Source: Spirochaetota bacterium
GTDB taxonomy: Bacteria > Spirochaetota > UBA4802 > UBA5550
NCBI GenBank assembly: GCA_022709405.1
Contig: JAKLIV010000008.1
Span: 1-50,532 of the forward strand
Length of the DNA: 50,532 nucleotides
Reading direction: 5' to 3'
Position numbers and translations under genes: made by a program. Below the pieces are notes generated by a model that had not been told where the DNA came from, searched no databases, and saw only the letters and a list, made by a program, of their open reading frames with translations. Shown here piece after piece: positions 1-9,356 of this stretch. Numbering within the stretch: the stretch's first letter is position 1; every line of letters begins with the position of its first letter.

Positions 1-1
1 C

Positions 2-664
2 TATATCAACCACAACAGCGAGATCGCGCTGAAGGCGACGATCGCGAGCGACGACGACAAGAAGAACTTCATCATCAGGCACCTCGAGGATTCAGGCCAG
101 TTTCTGGTCGGATTTTCCGGCGTGCTCAAGCAGAGCGGCCGCCAGGGCGCGTTCGATTACCGCAGGGTCGACGATATCGCGAAGCTCCTTCCTGACCGTG
201 AGCACATCGCCATAGCCCCGAAGTTCAATCCCGCTTCGCACATGGCGGTTTCGGCCGCGGTCATGAACGACATCGACAGGATTTCGGCGGCGCAGGGTAA
301 AGATATCGGCGGTACCGGAGATTACAACGCGGGCAACGGCATCGGCGACGGGTCGAACGCGCTGCGGATAGCGAAACTCAGGCACATAAACGCGATGGTC
401 GACAACAACACGACGTTCAACGACTATTACATCGCGACCGTGTCAAGAATCGGCACCCAGGGCGAAGAGGCCAAGGACAGGATTCAGAACCAGGAGACGC
501 TGCTCAAGAACCTGGCGAACCTTCGCGAGTCGGTTTCGGGGATCAACCTCGACGAGGAGATGGCCAATATGGTGGCGTTCCAGCACGGATACAACGCGTC
601 GGCCAGGGTGATTTCGACCATGGACCAGATGCTTGACACGATTATCAACCGGATGGGAGTCTAA
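2..664 (+). CDS. flgK: Flagellar hook-associated protein 1 FlgK, C-terminal part (5' truncated by window)
   Basis: The reading frame is open from the first bases of the window, so the start lies upstream; about 220 C-terminal residues are present. FlgK forms the first hook-filament junction zone outside the cell. The last 60 residues show the family C-terminus, with NLDEEMANMVAFQHGYNASA followed by a helix ending in MLDTIINRMGV, which matches the coiled-coil D0 end shared by FlgK, FlgE and FlgG. It ends 3 bases before flgL and lies in the same operon. Identification is by this C-terminal motif and the neighbour gene; the N-terminal half is unseen. Confidence 0.92.
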   Translation, partial: YINHNSEIALKATIASDDDKKNFIIRHLEDSGQFLVGFSGVLKQSGRQGAFDYRRVDDIAKLLPDREHIAIAPKFNPASHMAVSAAVMNDIDRISAAQGKDIGGTGDYNAGNGIGDGSNALRIAKLRHINAMVDNNTTFNDYYIATVSRIGTQGEEAKDRIQNQETLLKNLANLRESVSGINLDEEMANMVAFQHGYNASARVISTMDQMLDTIINRMGV

Positions 665-667
665 TCC

Positions 668-1930
668 ATGAACAGAATAACAAACCAGATGATCAACAAC
701 ACGATGAGCTTCAACCTGCAGCGGCATCAGACCGAAATGGACAGGCTTCAGTATTCGCTGGGCACCGGCAAGACGGTCAATATGCCGCGCGACAATCCCA
801 TATCGACAACGAACCAGATGATGTACCGGTCCCGCATGACCGAGATTGACCAGTTCATCAGCAATATCGGCGAGGGCAGGTCAAGACTCGAGGAGATGGA
901 CTCGACGATACAGTCGGCCCTTCGGATATTTCAGAGGCTGCGCGTTCTCACCGTACAGGGTGCTAACGGAATATACACCTCGTTCGAGCTGAAGGAAGCG
1001 ACCGCGACCGAAATCAACCAGCTGCTCGAGGAGCTGGTAGCCATCGCCAACACCAAAAACGGGGTCGGCAGGCCGATATTCGGCGGGCACCAGACCGGGA
1101 CAGAGGACCTCCCGAATCCGTTCGTGCCCGTGTACCAGACTCTGACCGCTGGGAACCAGGGCGACGCCATGATCGGAGTGGAATACCGCGGAAATATAGG
1201 CGAGGTCAAACGCGAAGTAGAGAAGGGCGAATACGTCGACGTGAATATACCGGGGAACAAGGTATTCTGGGCCACGAACCAGATACTCACCTCGAACAAG
1301 GACGTGACCGGGTATGCGGCGCAGACGAACCAGACGATCCGCATCGACGGGACAGAGATAAACGTGTCGGCGGGGGACAACCTCGACCTGGTCATAGACA
1401 AGATAAACAACGCGGGCCTGAGCGTGCGCGCCTCGATGGGTGGAAGAAACAACATTATACTGGAAACCACCTCGCCGCACCAGATATGGCTCGAGGACAT
1501 GAATGGGGGCACCGTGCTTCAGGATATCGGCCTCATAAACAGCAGTTTCCCCGAACCGCCCAACAATATCAGCCCGACCGTCACCGTCGGGGGCATGTCG
1601 ATCTTCGAGATGGTTATCCAGCTCAGGGACGACCTGGTCCGCGGAGACCAGGAACTCGTCGGCGGGCGCGATCTCGGGCTGATCGATATGGGCCTCGAGA
1701 ACCTTTCGAGGCACCTGGCGCTCGTCGGCGCGCGGCAGAACAGGGTCGATGAGCTCGAGAAAAGGGCGGAGTACACGAAAACGAATATTACCGAACTGCT
1801 TGCAAAAACCGAGGGTATCGATTATCCTGAAACCATAATGAATTTCAAATGGCTCGAAAGCGTGCACCAGTACGCGCTCGCAGTTGGAGCGCGCTCGATT
1901 CGAACGACGCTGATGGATTTTCTGAGGTAA
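668..1930 (+). CDS. flgL: Flagellar hook-associated protein 3 FlgL
   Basis: This 420-residue protein is the second hook-filament junction protein and acts extracellularly after export by the flagellar type III system. The N-terminus MNRITNQMINNTMSFNLQRH and the following helical segment with SLGTGKTVNMPRDNP are the flagellin-like D0/D1 region. The C-terminus again is helical and flagellin-like, with SRHLALVGARQNRVDELEKR. The middle carries a beta-rich variable domain. A GGGAG ribosome site at 655-659 supports the ATG at 668. It sits between flgK and fliW, the gene order usual in spirochaetes. Confidence 0.95.
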   Translation: MNRITNQMINNTMSFNLQRHQTEMDRLQYSLGTGKTVNMPRDNPISTTNQMMYRSRMTEIDQFISNIGEGRSRLEEMDSTIQSALRIFQRLRVLTVQGANGIYTSFELKEATATEINQLLEELVAIANTKNGVGRPIFGGHQTGTEDLPNPFVPVYQTLTAGNQGDAMIGVEYRGNIGEVKREVEKGEYVDVNIPGNKVFWATNQILTSNKDVTGYAAQTNQTIRIDGTEINVSAGDNLDLVIDKINNAGLSVRASMGGRNNIILETTSPHQIWLEDMNGGTVLQDIGLINSSFPEPPNNISPTVTVGGMSIFEMVIQLRDDLVRGDQELVGGRDLGLIDMGLENLSRHLALVGARQNRVDELEKRAEYTKTNITELLAKTEGIDYPETIMNFKWLESVHQYALAVGARSIRTTLMDFLR

Positions 1931-1985
1931 ATTGCGGAAAGGCGCGCGGCTGACGTCGTCAAACAACAATTAAGAGGGGTTCCAC

Positions 1986-2447
1986 TTGGTAATAAAACTG
2001 AAAACAAAAAAATCCGGGACTGTCGATATAAATGAAAAGCAGATAATCGATTTTCCCGAGGGAATTCTCGGATTCGACTATATCAAGAAATTCGTGCTCC
2101 TCGACACCGAAGACCCTGGGTCGCCGCTGAAGTGGATGCAGGCGATCGATGAGCCGGATCTGGCTTTTATCGTCATAAGGCCGGCGGATTTCATGGAACA
2201 GTACGAGCTCGTGATTTCCCAGAACGATCTTCGCGTGGTCAGGGCTTCCCGGCCGGACGAACTGGTCGTTTTCTCAATAGTGACAATCCCATCCAATCCA
2301 GCCGAGATGACCGCGAACCTCCAGGGGCCGATAATAATAAATCCTTCGGTGAGAATCGGGAAACAGGCGATACTTTTGACCGATCGCTACGGGGTCAAGC
2401 ACCGGATACTCGACGAGCTGAGAAGAAGCTCCGGGACAGAGGGATAG
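1986..2447 (+). CDS. fliW: Flagellar assembly factor FliW
   Basis: This 153-residue FliW binds flagellin and, when free, antagonises the RNA-binding protein CsrA, coupling flagellin translation to filament assembly in the cytoplasm. The segment [20 protein letters not shown] near residues 22-41 and the later [10 protein letters not shown] are conserved family motifs. The start is a TTG at 1986, preceded by GAGGGG at 1974-1979; no in-frame ATG or GTG is placed better. csrA begins 5 bases after its stop, so the partner pair is co-transcribed behind flgKL. Confidence 0.95.
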   Translation: MVIKLKTKKSGTVDINEKQIIDFPEGILGFDYIKKFVLLDTEDPGSPLKWMQAIDEPDLAFIVIRPADFMEQYELVISQNDLRVVRASRPDELVVFSIVTIPSNPAEMTANLQGPIIINPSVRIGKQAILLTDRYGVKHRILDELRRSSGTEG

Positions 2448-2451
2448 TCCG

Positions 2452-2724
2452 ATGCTGGTACTGGCGAGGAAACTGAACGAAAGCATTATGATCGGAGACG
2501 ATATCGAGGTGGTCGTCATCGATATCAAGGGAGACCAGGTAAAGCTGGGCATCAGGGCGCCCAAAAGCGTCACGGTCCACCGCATGGAAATATACCAGGA
2601 CATCAAGCAGGAAAACATCGCCGCCACGAAATCCGAGTTTGATCCCGGCAAGCTCAGGGAGCTTTCAGACCTGTTCAAAAGCGAGCTGAGCGAGAAAAAA
2701 GAAAAGAAGAAGAAATCCGAATGA
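2452..2724 (+). CDS. csrA: Carbon storage regulator / translational repressor CsrA
   Basis: This 90-residue homodimeric RNA-binding protein represses translation by covering GGA motifs in leaders, in spirochaetes and Firmicutes notably that of flagellin. The N-terminus [20 protein letters not shown] and the stretch [18 protein letters not shown] are canonical, including the RNA-contact region around Arg and Val of the fifth strand. The C-terminal tail is long and ends in a run of Lys and Glu, an extension beyond the 60-70-residue core of enterobacterial CsrA. It lies directly after fliW, its protein antagonist. Confidence 0.96.
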   Translation: MLVLARKLNESIMIGDDIEVVVIDIKGDQVKLGIRAPKSVTVHRMEIYQDIKQENIAATKSEFDPGKLRELSDLFKSELSEKKEKKKKSE

Positions 2725-2736
2725 CGAGGTCCGTAA

Positions 2737-3408
2737 TTGCCGGTTGAATCTTTTTCCAATGGGGAAATTTTCTGCCTTATCATTTTCTTCACGGTTGTTC
2801 TCATCGCGAGGGAAATATTAACTTTCCGGAACAGGATTTTTTTCAAGTATCTCCTCACCCCGGTGGTCACCCTGTCGGTGATCCTGATCTCTTTCACTGC
2901 GATCCCGGATTCGAGCGAGCCCGTGTTTTCTTCTTTGATTTTCTGGGGACTGTTGCTGTCCCTGGTGGCTGACGTTCTACTGATGATAGTCGAGGTTCGG
3001 ATGCTGCTTCACGGCCTCGTTTTTTTTCTTCTGGCGCACGTTCTGTATATATGCGCGTTCGCCACGAGGTATGAATTTTCGGCGACGCAACTGGTGTTTG
3101 TGCCGGTAATTGCTGCTCCAATGATTCTTTTTTTCATAAAGATAAGGGGAAAAGCCGGAAAGATGGCAACGCCAGTGCTCGTTTACATGTCGGTCATATC
3201 GACGATGGTTTTTCTGGCTGTCGCGGGAGCGTTTGACGGGAGCGCCGGTCTTCGTGGATATATCGGCGCGGCGGGCGCGGTTTTATTCCTTGTGTCGGAC
3301 GCGATTCTCGCTTTCAACGAATTTTACCGGGAGATACCTCATTCGACGGTATGGGTCTGGGCGGTATACGCTCCGGCGCAGATGCTGCTCGCACTGTCCT
3401 GCAAATAA
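2737..3408 (+). CDS. YhhN-family membrane protein (lysoplasmalogenase-like)
   Basis: This 223-residue integral membrane protein has about eight hydrophobic segments and no signal peptide. Family marks are SLVADVLLM near residue 80, the conserved HVLYI, the segment GAVLFLVSDAILAFNEF near residues 170-186, and YAPAQMLLALS at the C-terminus. YhhN/TMEM86 members hydrolyse the vinyl-ether bond of lysoplasmalogens, which are common lipids in anaerobes; activity here is inferred from the family. It starts at a TTG (2737) with GAGGT 7 bases upstream, 12 bases after csrA. It converges with the minus-strand gene that follows, and the 3' ends overlap by about 70 bases. Confidence 0.75.
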   Translation: MPVESFSNGEIFCLIIFFTVVLIAREILTFRNRIFFKYLLTPVVTLSVILISFTAIPDSSEPVFSSLIFWGLLLSLVADVLLMIVEVRMLLHGLVFFLLAHVLYICAFATRYEFSATQLVFVPVIAAPMILFFIKIRGKAGKMATPVLVYMSVISTMVFLAVAGAFDGSAGLRGYIGAAGAVLFLVSDAILAFNEFYREIPHSTVWVWAVYAPAQMLLALSCK

Positions 3409-4211
3409 CCGGCATCAAGGTATACATGGCTGATCCCGAACAGTCTGACCCTGCCCGGAGATAACGGGAAGCTCCTGTCTCCGGCGTATTTGTTTATACG
3501 CGGTGAAATGAAATCAAAACGCGAGTATATTTTCTTTCCGGGCTGTGAAACCGCGAAGCTGGATTTACCGTCAATGGTTATGAATATCCCGGAAGGTTCT
3601 CGTTTTTTCCTGCACAGGGAAAACAGGTCGAGGAATATCCTCTCCCTGCCGAGAATTTCGACGGTGATCGAATCAGAACCCGACCTCTTGACGCATGCAT
3701 CTTCGCCGGCCCTGTAGATGTCGAGATCGTTGAACGGAACCATGAACCACGACCAGCCTCTCCTGAACGTGAACCAGCGGTAGGGCCATGAAAGATAATT
3801 CTCGGCCAGGGCGGGTTCTTTTATTTCTGCAGAGGTTTCATTATGATGCAATACCGGGAAGTTATCGAAACTTTTTGACCGGAGTTCGCCGATTTTATCA
3901 AGAAGAAACCCGATCGTTTCGAAGTCGATCCCTTCCCGTGTGTAACGCTTTTTATAGCGGTCGATGAAGGATTTCAGCTTGAGAAGGTCGTCTCTGCCGT
4001 CAAGGGCGTTCACCCCTGCATAGATGGATGACAGGATATCGGCGAGGTTGCTGGCCTTTCTGTATTTTTTTTCAAACTCGGGATACAGCTTCTCGATCTC
4101 GCGGATGGACAGGTCGAGATCTTTATGGATTTCGTCTATTTTCTCGAGGCCGGCGCTCCAGTAGTCCGCGTAGGGCCTGTAATCATCGGCGTTTTCCGGG
4201 ATCTGTTCCAT
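3339..4211 (-). CDS. Conserved-looking hypothetical protein
   Basis: I do not recognise this protein of about 290 residues. The N-terminal 130 residues look helical and charged, with EIEKLYPEFEKKYRKASNLA; the C-terminal half looks mixed alpha/beta with many aromatics, for example WPYRWFTFRRGWSWFMVPF. There is no signal peptide or clear transmembrane helix. Codon use resembles the neighbouring genes, which argues it is real. The ATG at 4211 is taken as start; a TTG at 4247 would add 12 residues, and neither has a good ribosome site. Its last 23 codons overlap the 3' end of the YhhN gene on the opposite strand. Confidence 0.55.
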   Translation of the reverse strand: MEQIPENADDYRPYADYWSAGLEKIDEIHKDLDLSIREIEKLYPEFEKKYRKASNLADILSSIYAGVNALDGRDDLLKLKSFIDRYKKRYTREGIDFETIGFLLDKIGELRSKSFDNFPVLHHNETSAEIKEPALAENYLSWPYRWFTFRRGWSWFMVPFNDLDIYRAGEDACVKRSGSDSITVEILGRERIFLDLFSLCRKKREPSGIFITIDGKSSFAVSQPGKKIYSRFDFISPRINKYAGDRSFPLSPGRVRLFGISHVYLDAGYLQDSASSICAGAYTAQTHTVE

Positions 4212-4385
4212 GTCATATAATTTAGGCCATCCGTGGAAAACAGTCAAATATAAAAAGCCGGGATATCGTTAAATGAAAACTCCAAATTTGCTTGACTGGG
4301 ATTTCGAAATACAAATAGTTGGGAAGTTGCTCCGGCGTTTTTTACACACAGATCGGCGGCCAGATTATTCACCAGGGGGACGATT

Positions 4386-5150
4386 ATGATAGGTAAAAGG
4401 ATTCGGCTTCAGCGTATAATTAACAGGAACTCTCAAAAGACGATAATAGTTCCCATGGACCACGGCGTCACCGTCGGCCCGATACACGGGCTCATCGATT
4501 TCGCCGGGACCGTCGATAAAGTGGCTTCGGGAGGCGCAAACGCGATTCTCATGCACAAGGGCCTGGTCGAAAGCGGCCACAGGAACTCGGGGAAGGATAT
4601 CGGCCTTATCGTACACCTTTCGGCGAGCACGGTGCTTTCCCCTGATTCCAATGCGAAGACCCTCGTGTGCGCGGTGGACGAAGCGATGATTCTCGGCGCT
4701 GACGCGGTATCGATTCACGTGAATATCGGCGCCAATACCGAATCCGAAATGCTGCACAACATGGGGCTCGTTTCAAGGGCCTGCCGGGACTGGGGCATGC
4801 CGCTTTTCGCCATGATGTATACCCGCGGGACCAAGATCAAAAACGAATATGACGCCAAGGTGGTCAAGCACGCGGCACGTGTCGGCGCAGAGCTCGGGGC
4901 AGATATCGTCAAGGTCAACTATACGGGATCACCGGAAAGCTTCCGGGAAGTAGTCGAGGGATGCCCGGTGCCGGTAGTCATTGCCGGAGGTGAAAAGATG
5001 GAAAGCGACGAGGAGCTGCTCGACATGGTCACCGGCGCCATCCAGGCCGGCGGTGCGGGCGTATCCATTGGAAGAAACGTCTTCCAGCATGACGATCCGG
5101 CTGATATTGTGTGCAAGATATCAAAAATCGTACACGGTGATCAAAGATGA
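4386..5150 (+). CDS. 2-amino-3,7-dideoxy-D-threo-hept-6-ulosonate synthase (archaeal-type AroA', DhnA/FbaB aldolase family)
   Basis: This 254-residue class I aldolase closely follows the archaeal enzyme that condenses aspartate semialdehyde with a C6 sugar-derived ketose phosphate to start the alternative dehydroquinate route. Motifs seen are [20 protein letters not shown] near residues 19-38, [13 protein letters not shown], the Schiff-base lysine in [19 protein letters not shown], and [14 protein letters not shown] at the end. A GGGGGA ribosome site lies at 4376-4381. The stop overlaps the start of the next gene by 4 bases, and that gene encodes the following pathway enzyme. The pairing makes this role much more likely than a fructose-bisphosphate aldolase. 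Confidence 0.85.
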   Translation: MIGKRIRLQRIINRNSQKTIIVPMDHGVTVGPIHGLIDFAGTVDKVASGGANAILMHKGLVESGHRNSGKDIGLIVHLSASTVLSPDSNAKTLVCAVDEAMILGADAVSIHVNIGANTESEMLHNMGLVSRACRDWGMPLFAMMYTRGTKIKNEYDAKVVKHAARVGAELGADIVKVNYTGSPESFREVVEGCPVPVVIAGGEKMESDEELLDMVTGAIQAGGAGVSIGRNVFQHDDPADIVCKISKIVHGDQR

Positions 5151-6151
5151 AGAGGACCTGGCTCAACCTGACATCATGGAACAAGAGCCTTGTCACCGAG
5201 GCCATCGAATCAGGTGTAGACGCAATTATCGCCTCCGACGATCTTGTCGACAGAATCCGCGAGCTCGGGAGGATTACCGTGATTGCGCCCGAGAAGGGCG
5301 ATCTTAAAATCCCCGGTGATGTACAGATAATCCGGATACGCTCAAAGGAGGACGAGAACATCGCGGCGCAGGCGCTGAAATCCGGGATGGTAGCTGTAAG
5401 GACCACTGACTGGAATATCATCCCGATCGAAAATCTTATCCCGATCGGCGGGGAGCGCCTCTTCGCATTCGCAGGCAACCTTGAGGAAGCCAGGCTTGCG
5501 GCCGGAATCATGGAGAAGGGTGTTGCAGGAATAGTGATCGAGACCGACGATCCGAATCAGATAAAGAGCATTGTTTCGTATGTGCGCGAGATCGACAGCG
5601 AGAAGCTCGAGATGACGACGCTCGAGATAACGCGGGTGGCGCAGATCGGAATCGGAGACAGGGTCTGCGTCGATACCTGCGCCAATATCGATCTCGCCGA
5701 GGGGCTTCTGGTAGGCAACTCGAGCCAGGGACTGTTTCTCGTTCATGCCGAAAACATCGAAAATCCGTATGTATCGCCAAGGCCCTTCAGGATAAATGCA
5801 GGCGCCGTGCATTCCTATGTGCGGATACCGGGAAACAAGACGCGTTATCTGGGAGAACTCTCCACAGGCGATCCGATACTGATAGTTGACAAATCCGGTA
5901 AGACCCTGCTCTCGTATGTGGGAAGATCAAAGATCGAAAAAAGGCCGCTTCTCGTCGTTTATGCAACTGATAATAAAGGTAGAGAGTACTCGGTCGTTCT
6001 GCAGAATGCCGAAACGATAAGGCTGACCGATCCTGACGGGAAGGCGGTAAGCGTCGTCAAGCTGAAAAAGGGCGACAGGGTCCTTGGATACTCCGAGGAA
6101 GGAGCCAGACATTTCGGCATGTCCGTGGACGAGACAATACGGGAAAAATAA
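5147..6151 (+). CDS. 3-dehydroquinate synthase II (archaeal-type AroB')
   Basis: This 334-residue enzyme belongs to the NAD-dependent family that converts the aldolase product to 3-dehydroquinate by oxidative deamination and cyclisation, replacing the classical AroB. The conserved core is clear: [74 protein letters not shown] and [14 protein letters not shown]. The length matches archaeal members. It is translationally coupled to the aldolase through an ATGA overlap. The family also occurs in some bacterial secondary metabolism (3,4-aminohydroxybenzoate synthesis), so an aromatic side-product role cannot be excluded. Confidence 0.9.
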   Translation: MKRTWLNLTSWNKSLVTEAIESGVDAIIASDDLVDRIRELGRITVIAPEKGDLKIPGDVQIIRIRSKEDENIAAQALKSGMVAVRTTDWNIIPIENLIPIGGERLFAFAGNLEEARLAAGIMEKGVAGIVIETDDPNQIKSIVSYVREIDSEKLEMTTLEITRVAQIGIGDRVCVDTCANIDLAEGLLVGNSSQGLFLVHAENIENPYVSPRPFRINAGAVHSYVRIPGNKTRYLGELSTGDPILIVDKSGKTLLSYVGRSKIEKRPLLVVYATDNKGREYSVVLQNAETIRLTDPDGKAVSVVKLKKGDRVLGYSEEGARHFGMSVDETIREK

Positions 6152-6183
6152 TCTTTTTTTTGTTTACTCCCGCGTGTATAATA

Positions 6184-6256
6184 TTCTTAAGAAAAAATTT
6201 CTCTATTAATCGGTGAAACGGATTTTTTTGTAGACATGAAAATCATGTATGCTAAT
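6184..6256 (+). promoter_or_regulatory. Candidate operator/promoter region upstream of porGDAB
   Basis: The 239-base gap before porG holds two perfect palindromes: TTCTTAAGAA at 6184-6193 and ACATGA-AAA-TCATGT at 6234-6248. The second sits just upstream of a GCTAAT -10-like hexamer at 6251-6256 and would overlap a promoter there. This suggests control by a dimeric regulator, which I cannot name. No terminator hairpin is visible after the preceding gene. Confidence 0.35.
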
Positions 6257-6390
6257 AAGGGTTGAGGGTAACCTCCATCCGTTTTATAACAAAACATATT
6301 ATCTGATTATTATCAAACTGTATTTGCGGGAGTATTTCCCATCCCCCTGATAAACAAGCGGGAAAAGCAACAGTTAAGAAGGGAGACTTT

Positions 6391-6942
6391 ATGCTGGAGA
6401 TAATAATACACGGAAGGGGCGGTCAGGGCGCAGTAACAACGGCTGAGCTCATAGCAATCGCTTCAATCAACAAAGGTAAATGCGCCCAGGCTTTTCCGAG
6501 CTTCGGACCTGAGCGCCGCGGGGCGCCGGTTGTCGCGTTTTCGCGCATCGACGACAATAAAATCCATCTGCGATCGAAAGTATACGAGCCGAATGTCGTG
6601 CTCGTGCTCGATCCGAGCCTTTTGTCGATCATCGATCCGGCAAAGGGCCTCAAAGAGGGCGGCACCGTGCTCATAAATACCGGAAAGAGCCCTGACGAAA
6701 TAAAGAAAATGTATAACCTGAAAACAAAAGTCGCGACAGTGGATGCGAACCATATAGCCATGTCCGAGTTCGGCAGGCCGATTGTCAATACCACGATGCT
6801 CGGCGCCCTGTTGAAGATTACCGGCATCCTTTCTTTCGACGACATCAAGGATCCGGTTATGGCCCGTTTCGGCTCAAAGCTGGGCGCCAAGAACATGAAC
6901 GCACTTCAGCGGGCGTTCGACGACGTTAAGGTAGCGGGGTGA
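6391..6942 (+). CDS. porG: Pyruvate:ferredoxin oxidoreductase, gamma subunit
   Basis: This 183-residue gamma subunit belongs to 2-oxoacid:ferredoxin oxidoreductases, which oxidise a 2-oxoacid and CoA to acyl-CoA and CO2 with reduction of ferredoxin. The N-terminus MLEIIIHGRGGQGAVTTAEL and FPSFGPERRGAPVVAFSRID are diagnostic. It opens a seven- or eight-gene operon (G, D, A, B, then diaphorase subunits), and the next gene starts 4 bases after its stop. Substrate choice (pyruvate rather than 2-oxoisovalerate or 2-oxoglutarate) is inferred from the four-subunit layout and the PorA/PorB sequences. Confidence 0.93.
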   Translation: MLEIIIHGRGGQGAVTTAELIAIASINKGKCAQAFPSFGPERRGAPVVAFSRIDDNKIHLRSKVYEPNVVLVLDPSLLSIIDPAKGLKEGGTVLINTGKSPDEIKKMYNLKTKVATVDANHIAMSEFGRPIVNTTMLGALLKITGILSFDDIKDPVMARFGSKLGAKNMNALQRAFDDVKVAG

Positions 6943-6946
6943 TAAC

Positions 6947-7240
6947 GTGACAAAGCCAATAGATCAGATCAAATGGACTGAACTTGTCGATGGCGCGATC
7001 GTCATCGAGAAAGGCAACGCCAGCGCGTATAAAACCGGATCATGGCGTTCATCGCGACCGATCGTGAATAAGAAAGAATGCATTAAATGCGCGGTTTGCT
7101 GGATATTCTGCCCGGAAGGCTGCATACATCAGGATGCAGAAGGCTATTATCTGCCCGATCTCGATTACTGCAAGGGATGCGGAATATGCGTGAAAGAGTG
7201 CACTGTCGGATGCATTACCATGATAGACGAGGAGGAATGA
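6947..7240 (+). CDS. porD: Pyruvate:ferredoxin oxidoreductase, delta subunit (2[4Fe-4S] ferredoxin)
   Basis: This 97-residue ferredoxin-like subunit passes electrons from the thiamine-diphosphate site to the external acceptor. Two 4Fe-4S motifs are seen: CIKCAVCWIFCPEGC near residues 45-59 and CKGCGICVKECTVGC near residues 76-90. The N-terminal part with SWRSSRPIVNKKECIKC is typical of PorD. The start is GTG at 6947, 5 bases after the porG stop; no ATG is available in this position. Confidence 0.92.
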   Translation: MTKPIDQIKWTELVDGAIVIEKGNASAYKTGSWRSSRPIVNKKECIKCAVCWIFCPEGCIHQDAEGYYLPDLDYCKGCGICVKECTVGCITMIDEEE

Positions 7241-7241
7241 T

Positions 7242-8420
7242 ATGGCCACAGTGCGAAAAGGGATTGAAGTATCGATCGCTCTTGCCGAGGCTGTTGGTCA
7301 GGCCAATGTTGATGTTATTGCGGCCTATCCGATAACCCCGCAGACACATATAGTAGAACATCTTGCCGAAATGGTCGCCGACGGGCACCTGGACGCCGAA
7401 TTTGTGCCGGTTGAAAGCGAACACTCCGCGATGAGCGTATGCTGCGGCTCGTCTGCCGTCGGCGCGAGGACGTTCACGAGCACGAGCTCGCAGGGCCTTG
7501 CTCTCATGGCCGAGATATTTTATATAGCGTCTTCTTTAAGGCTGCCGATAGTCATGGCGCTCGCGAACCGCTCGCTTTCAGGTCCGCTTTCAATCTGGAA
7601 CGACCACACTGACACGATGATGGTGCGCGATTCGGGATGGGTGCAGGTCTTCGTGGAAAACGGACAGGAGGCGTATGATCACATGTTCTGGGCCTTCCGC
7701 GTGGCGGAGCACCCGGATGTGCTGTATCCTACAGCGGTCAACCTTGACGGATTCATCCTTACCCACATGATCGAGCCGATCATATTTGAGGACAATGAAA
7801 CGATCAAAAAATATCTGCCCGACCTGAAGATGAAAAACGTACTGCATCCGGACAACCCGGTTTCAATGGGATGTTTCGCGATGCCGGAGATATACACTGA
7901 AACCCAGATGGCCCGTGAACAGGGGCTTGTCAAGTCGTATCCCCAGGCGGTGAAGGCGTGGGACGAATGGTACGAGCTGACCGGGCGCAGGTATCATCCG
8001 ATTGAAACATATCGGGCCGATGACGCCGAATACTGCGTCGTCACCATGGGATCGTACGGCGAAGCAGCCATGGAAGTGGTTGATATGCTCAGGGAGAAGG
8101 GCGAAAAGGTCGGCGTGGTGAAAATAAGGCTGTGGCGACCTTTCCCGTTCGAGGATTTCTACAAGGCTATTGAGGGTAAAAAGCACCTGATCGTGCTCGA
8201 CAGGGCGATTTCCTTCGGCGGTCCGGGCGGCCCGGTGGCTACCGAGATCAGGTCCGCTCTTTACAACAGAAAGAACGCGCCGGCGATAGTCAATTACGTT
8301 CTCGGTCTCGCAGGCCGCGACGTCACTCCAGGCGATTTCATCAAGATACTCCATGAGGGCAAAGAAAAAGCCCTCAAGGGGGATACGGCGGGATACACTC
8401 TGTACGGGGTAAGGGAGTAG
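7242..8420 (+). CDS. porA: Pyruvate:ferredoxin oxidoreductase, alpha subunit
   Basis: This 392-residue subunit carries the CoA-binding and transketolase-like pyrimidine-binding domains. Seen are AAYPITPQTHIVEHLAEM near residue 28, the EFVPVESEHSAMSVCCGSSA segment, ARTFTSTSSQGLALMAEI, and the domain II part with VVTMGSYGEAAMEVVDMLRE and VGVVKIRLWRPFP. The TSSQGL and PITPQT motifs are family hallmarks. It follows porD by 1 base and precedes porB by 4 bases, a tightly packed operon. Confidence 0.94.
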   Translation: MATVRKGIEVSIALAEAVGQANVDVIAAYPITPQTHIVEHLAEMVADGHLDAEFVPVESEHSAMSVCCGSSAVGARTFTSTSSQGLALMAEIFYIASSLRLPIVMALANRSLSGPLSIWNDHTDTMMVRDSGWVQVFVENGQEAYDHMFWAFRVAEHPDVLYPTAVNLDGFILTHMIEPIIFEDNETIKKYLPDLKMKNVLHPDNPVSMGCFAMPEIYTETQMAREQGLVKSYPQAVKAWDEWYELTGRRYHPIETYRADDAEYCVVTMGSYGEAAMEVVDMLREKGEKVGVVKIRLWRPFPFEDFYKAIEGKKHLIVLDRAISFGGPGGPVATEIRSALYNRKNAPAIVNYVLGLAGRDVTPGDFIKILHEGKEKALKGDTAGYTLYGVRE

Positions 8421-8424
8421 AACT

Positions 8425-9354
8425 ATGGGAATGGACAAATATAACGTTTTCGCAGCCGCCCTCGTCGAAAAGGCGGAATATTTCGCTCCGGGGCACCGCG
8501 CATGCCAGGGATGCGCCGAAGCGCTGGCGGTCAGGCTGGTCATGAAGGCCCTGGGCCGCGACACGATCGTGGCCATGTCGACGGGCTGCATGGAGATCGT
8601 CTCGTCTCCGTTGCCGACCACTTCGTGGAACGTGCCCTGGATCCATGTCGCGTTTGAGAACTCATCAGCGGTAATTTCCGGATGCGCCGTGGGCATGAAG
8701 GCCCTCATGCGCAAAGGTAGGGTCGAGAAGCGCGACATCAATTTCGTGGCCATGGGCGGCGACGGAGCCACGGCCGATATCGGAATGGGGCAGCTTTCCG
8801 GAATGATGGAGCGGGGCCACAAGGCGATATATGTGTGCTATGACAACGAGGCGTACATGAATACCGGCATCCAGAGGTCGAGTTCGACCCCATGGGGCGC
8901 CAGCACGACCACCTCTCCGGCAGGGTCCGAGAGCATCGGCCAGAACACTAACAAGAAAAACATGCCGCAGATAGCGGTAGCCCATGACATTCCTTATGTG
9001 GCGACAGCCTGTTCCAGCTATCCTTTCGATCTCATGGAAAAGGTCAAAAAAGCGACAACCATCAACGGCGCCTCGTATATCCACGTTCTGAGCGTGTGCC
9101 CTACCGGGTGGCGCATCCCGTTCGACGAGAGTATAAAATACGGACGTCTTGCAGTCAACAGCGGAGTTTTCCCGCTTTATGAAGTCGTGAACGGGAAATA
9201 TCGTATGACCCACAAACCTGAAAAGTTTCTTCCGATAACAGCCTACATGAAGGGGCAGGGGCGGTTCAGGCATTTGAAAGACACCGATATTGAACGCATT
9301 CAGCAGAAGGTGCTGGATGATTACAACAAGATCCTTAAGCGCTGCGAGGAATGA
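8425..9354 (+). CDS. porB: Pyruvate:ferredoxin oxidoreductase, beta subunit
   Basis: This 309-residue subunit binds thiamine diphosphate and one 4Fe-4S cluster. The cluster-binding HRACQGCAEAL lies near residue 26. The TPP motif begins GGDGATADIGMGQLSG and continues to VCYDNEAYMNTGIQRSSSTP, the signature of pyruvate-type enzymes. The C-terminal VCPTGWRIPFDESIKYGRLA is also conserved. It overlaps the next gene's possible ATG by 4 bases, linking the oxidoreductase to the diaphorase subunits that follow. Confidence 0.94.
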   Translation: MGMDKYNVFAAALVEKAEYFAPGHRACQGCAEALAVRLVMKALGRDTIVAMSTGCMEIVSSPLPTTSWNVPWIHVAFENSSAVISGCAVGMKALMRKGRVEKRDINFVAMGGDGATADIGMGQLSGMMERGHKAIYVCYDNEAYMNTGIQRSSSTPWGASTTTSPAGSESIGQNTNKKNMPQIAVAHDIPYVATACSSYPFDLMEKVKKATTINGASYIHVLSVCPTGWRIPFDESIKYGRLAVNSGVFPLYEVVNGKYRMTHKPEKFLPITAYMKGQGRFRHLKDTDIERIQQKVLDDYNKILKRCEE

Positions 9355-9356
9355 TT

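Noticed and set aside
881-1969. 362-codon minus-strand ORF across flgL
   Set aside because: A shadow of flgL caused by strong third-position bias; no start signals and no family motif.
4386-5150. Class I fructose-bisphosphate aldolase
   Set aside because: Closer in motifs to the archaeal heptulosonate synthase and coupled to 3-dehydroquinate synthase II.
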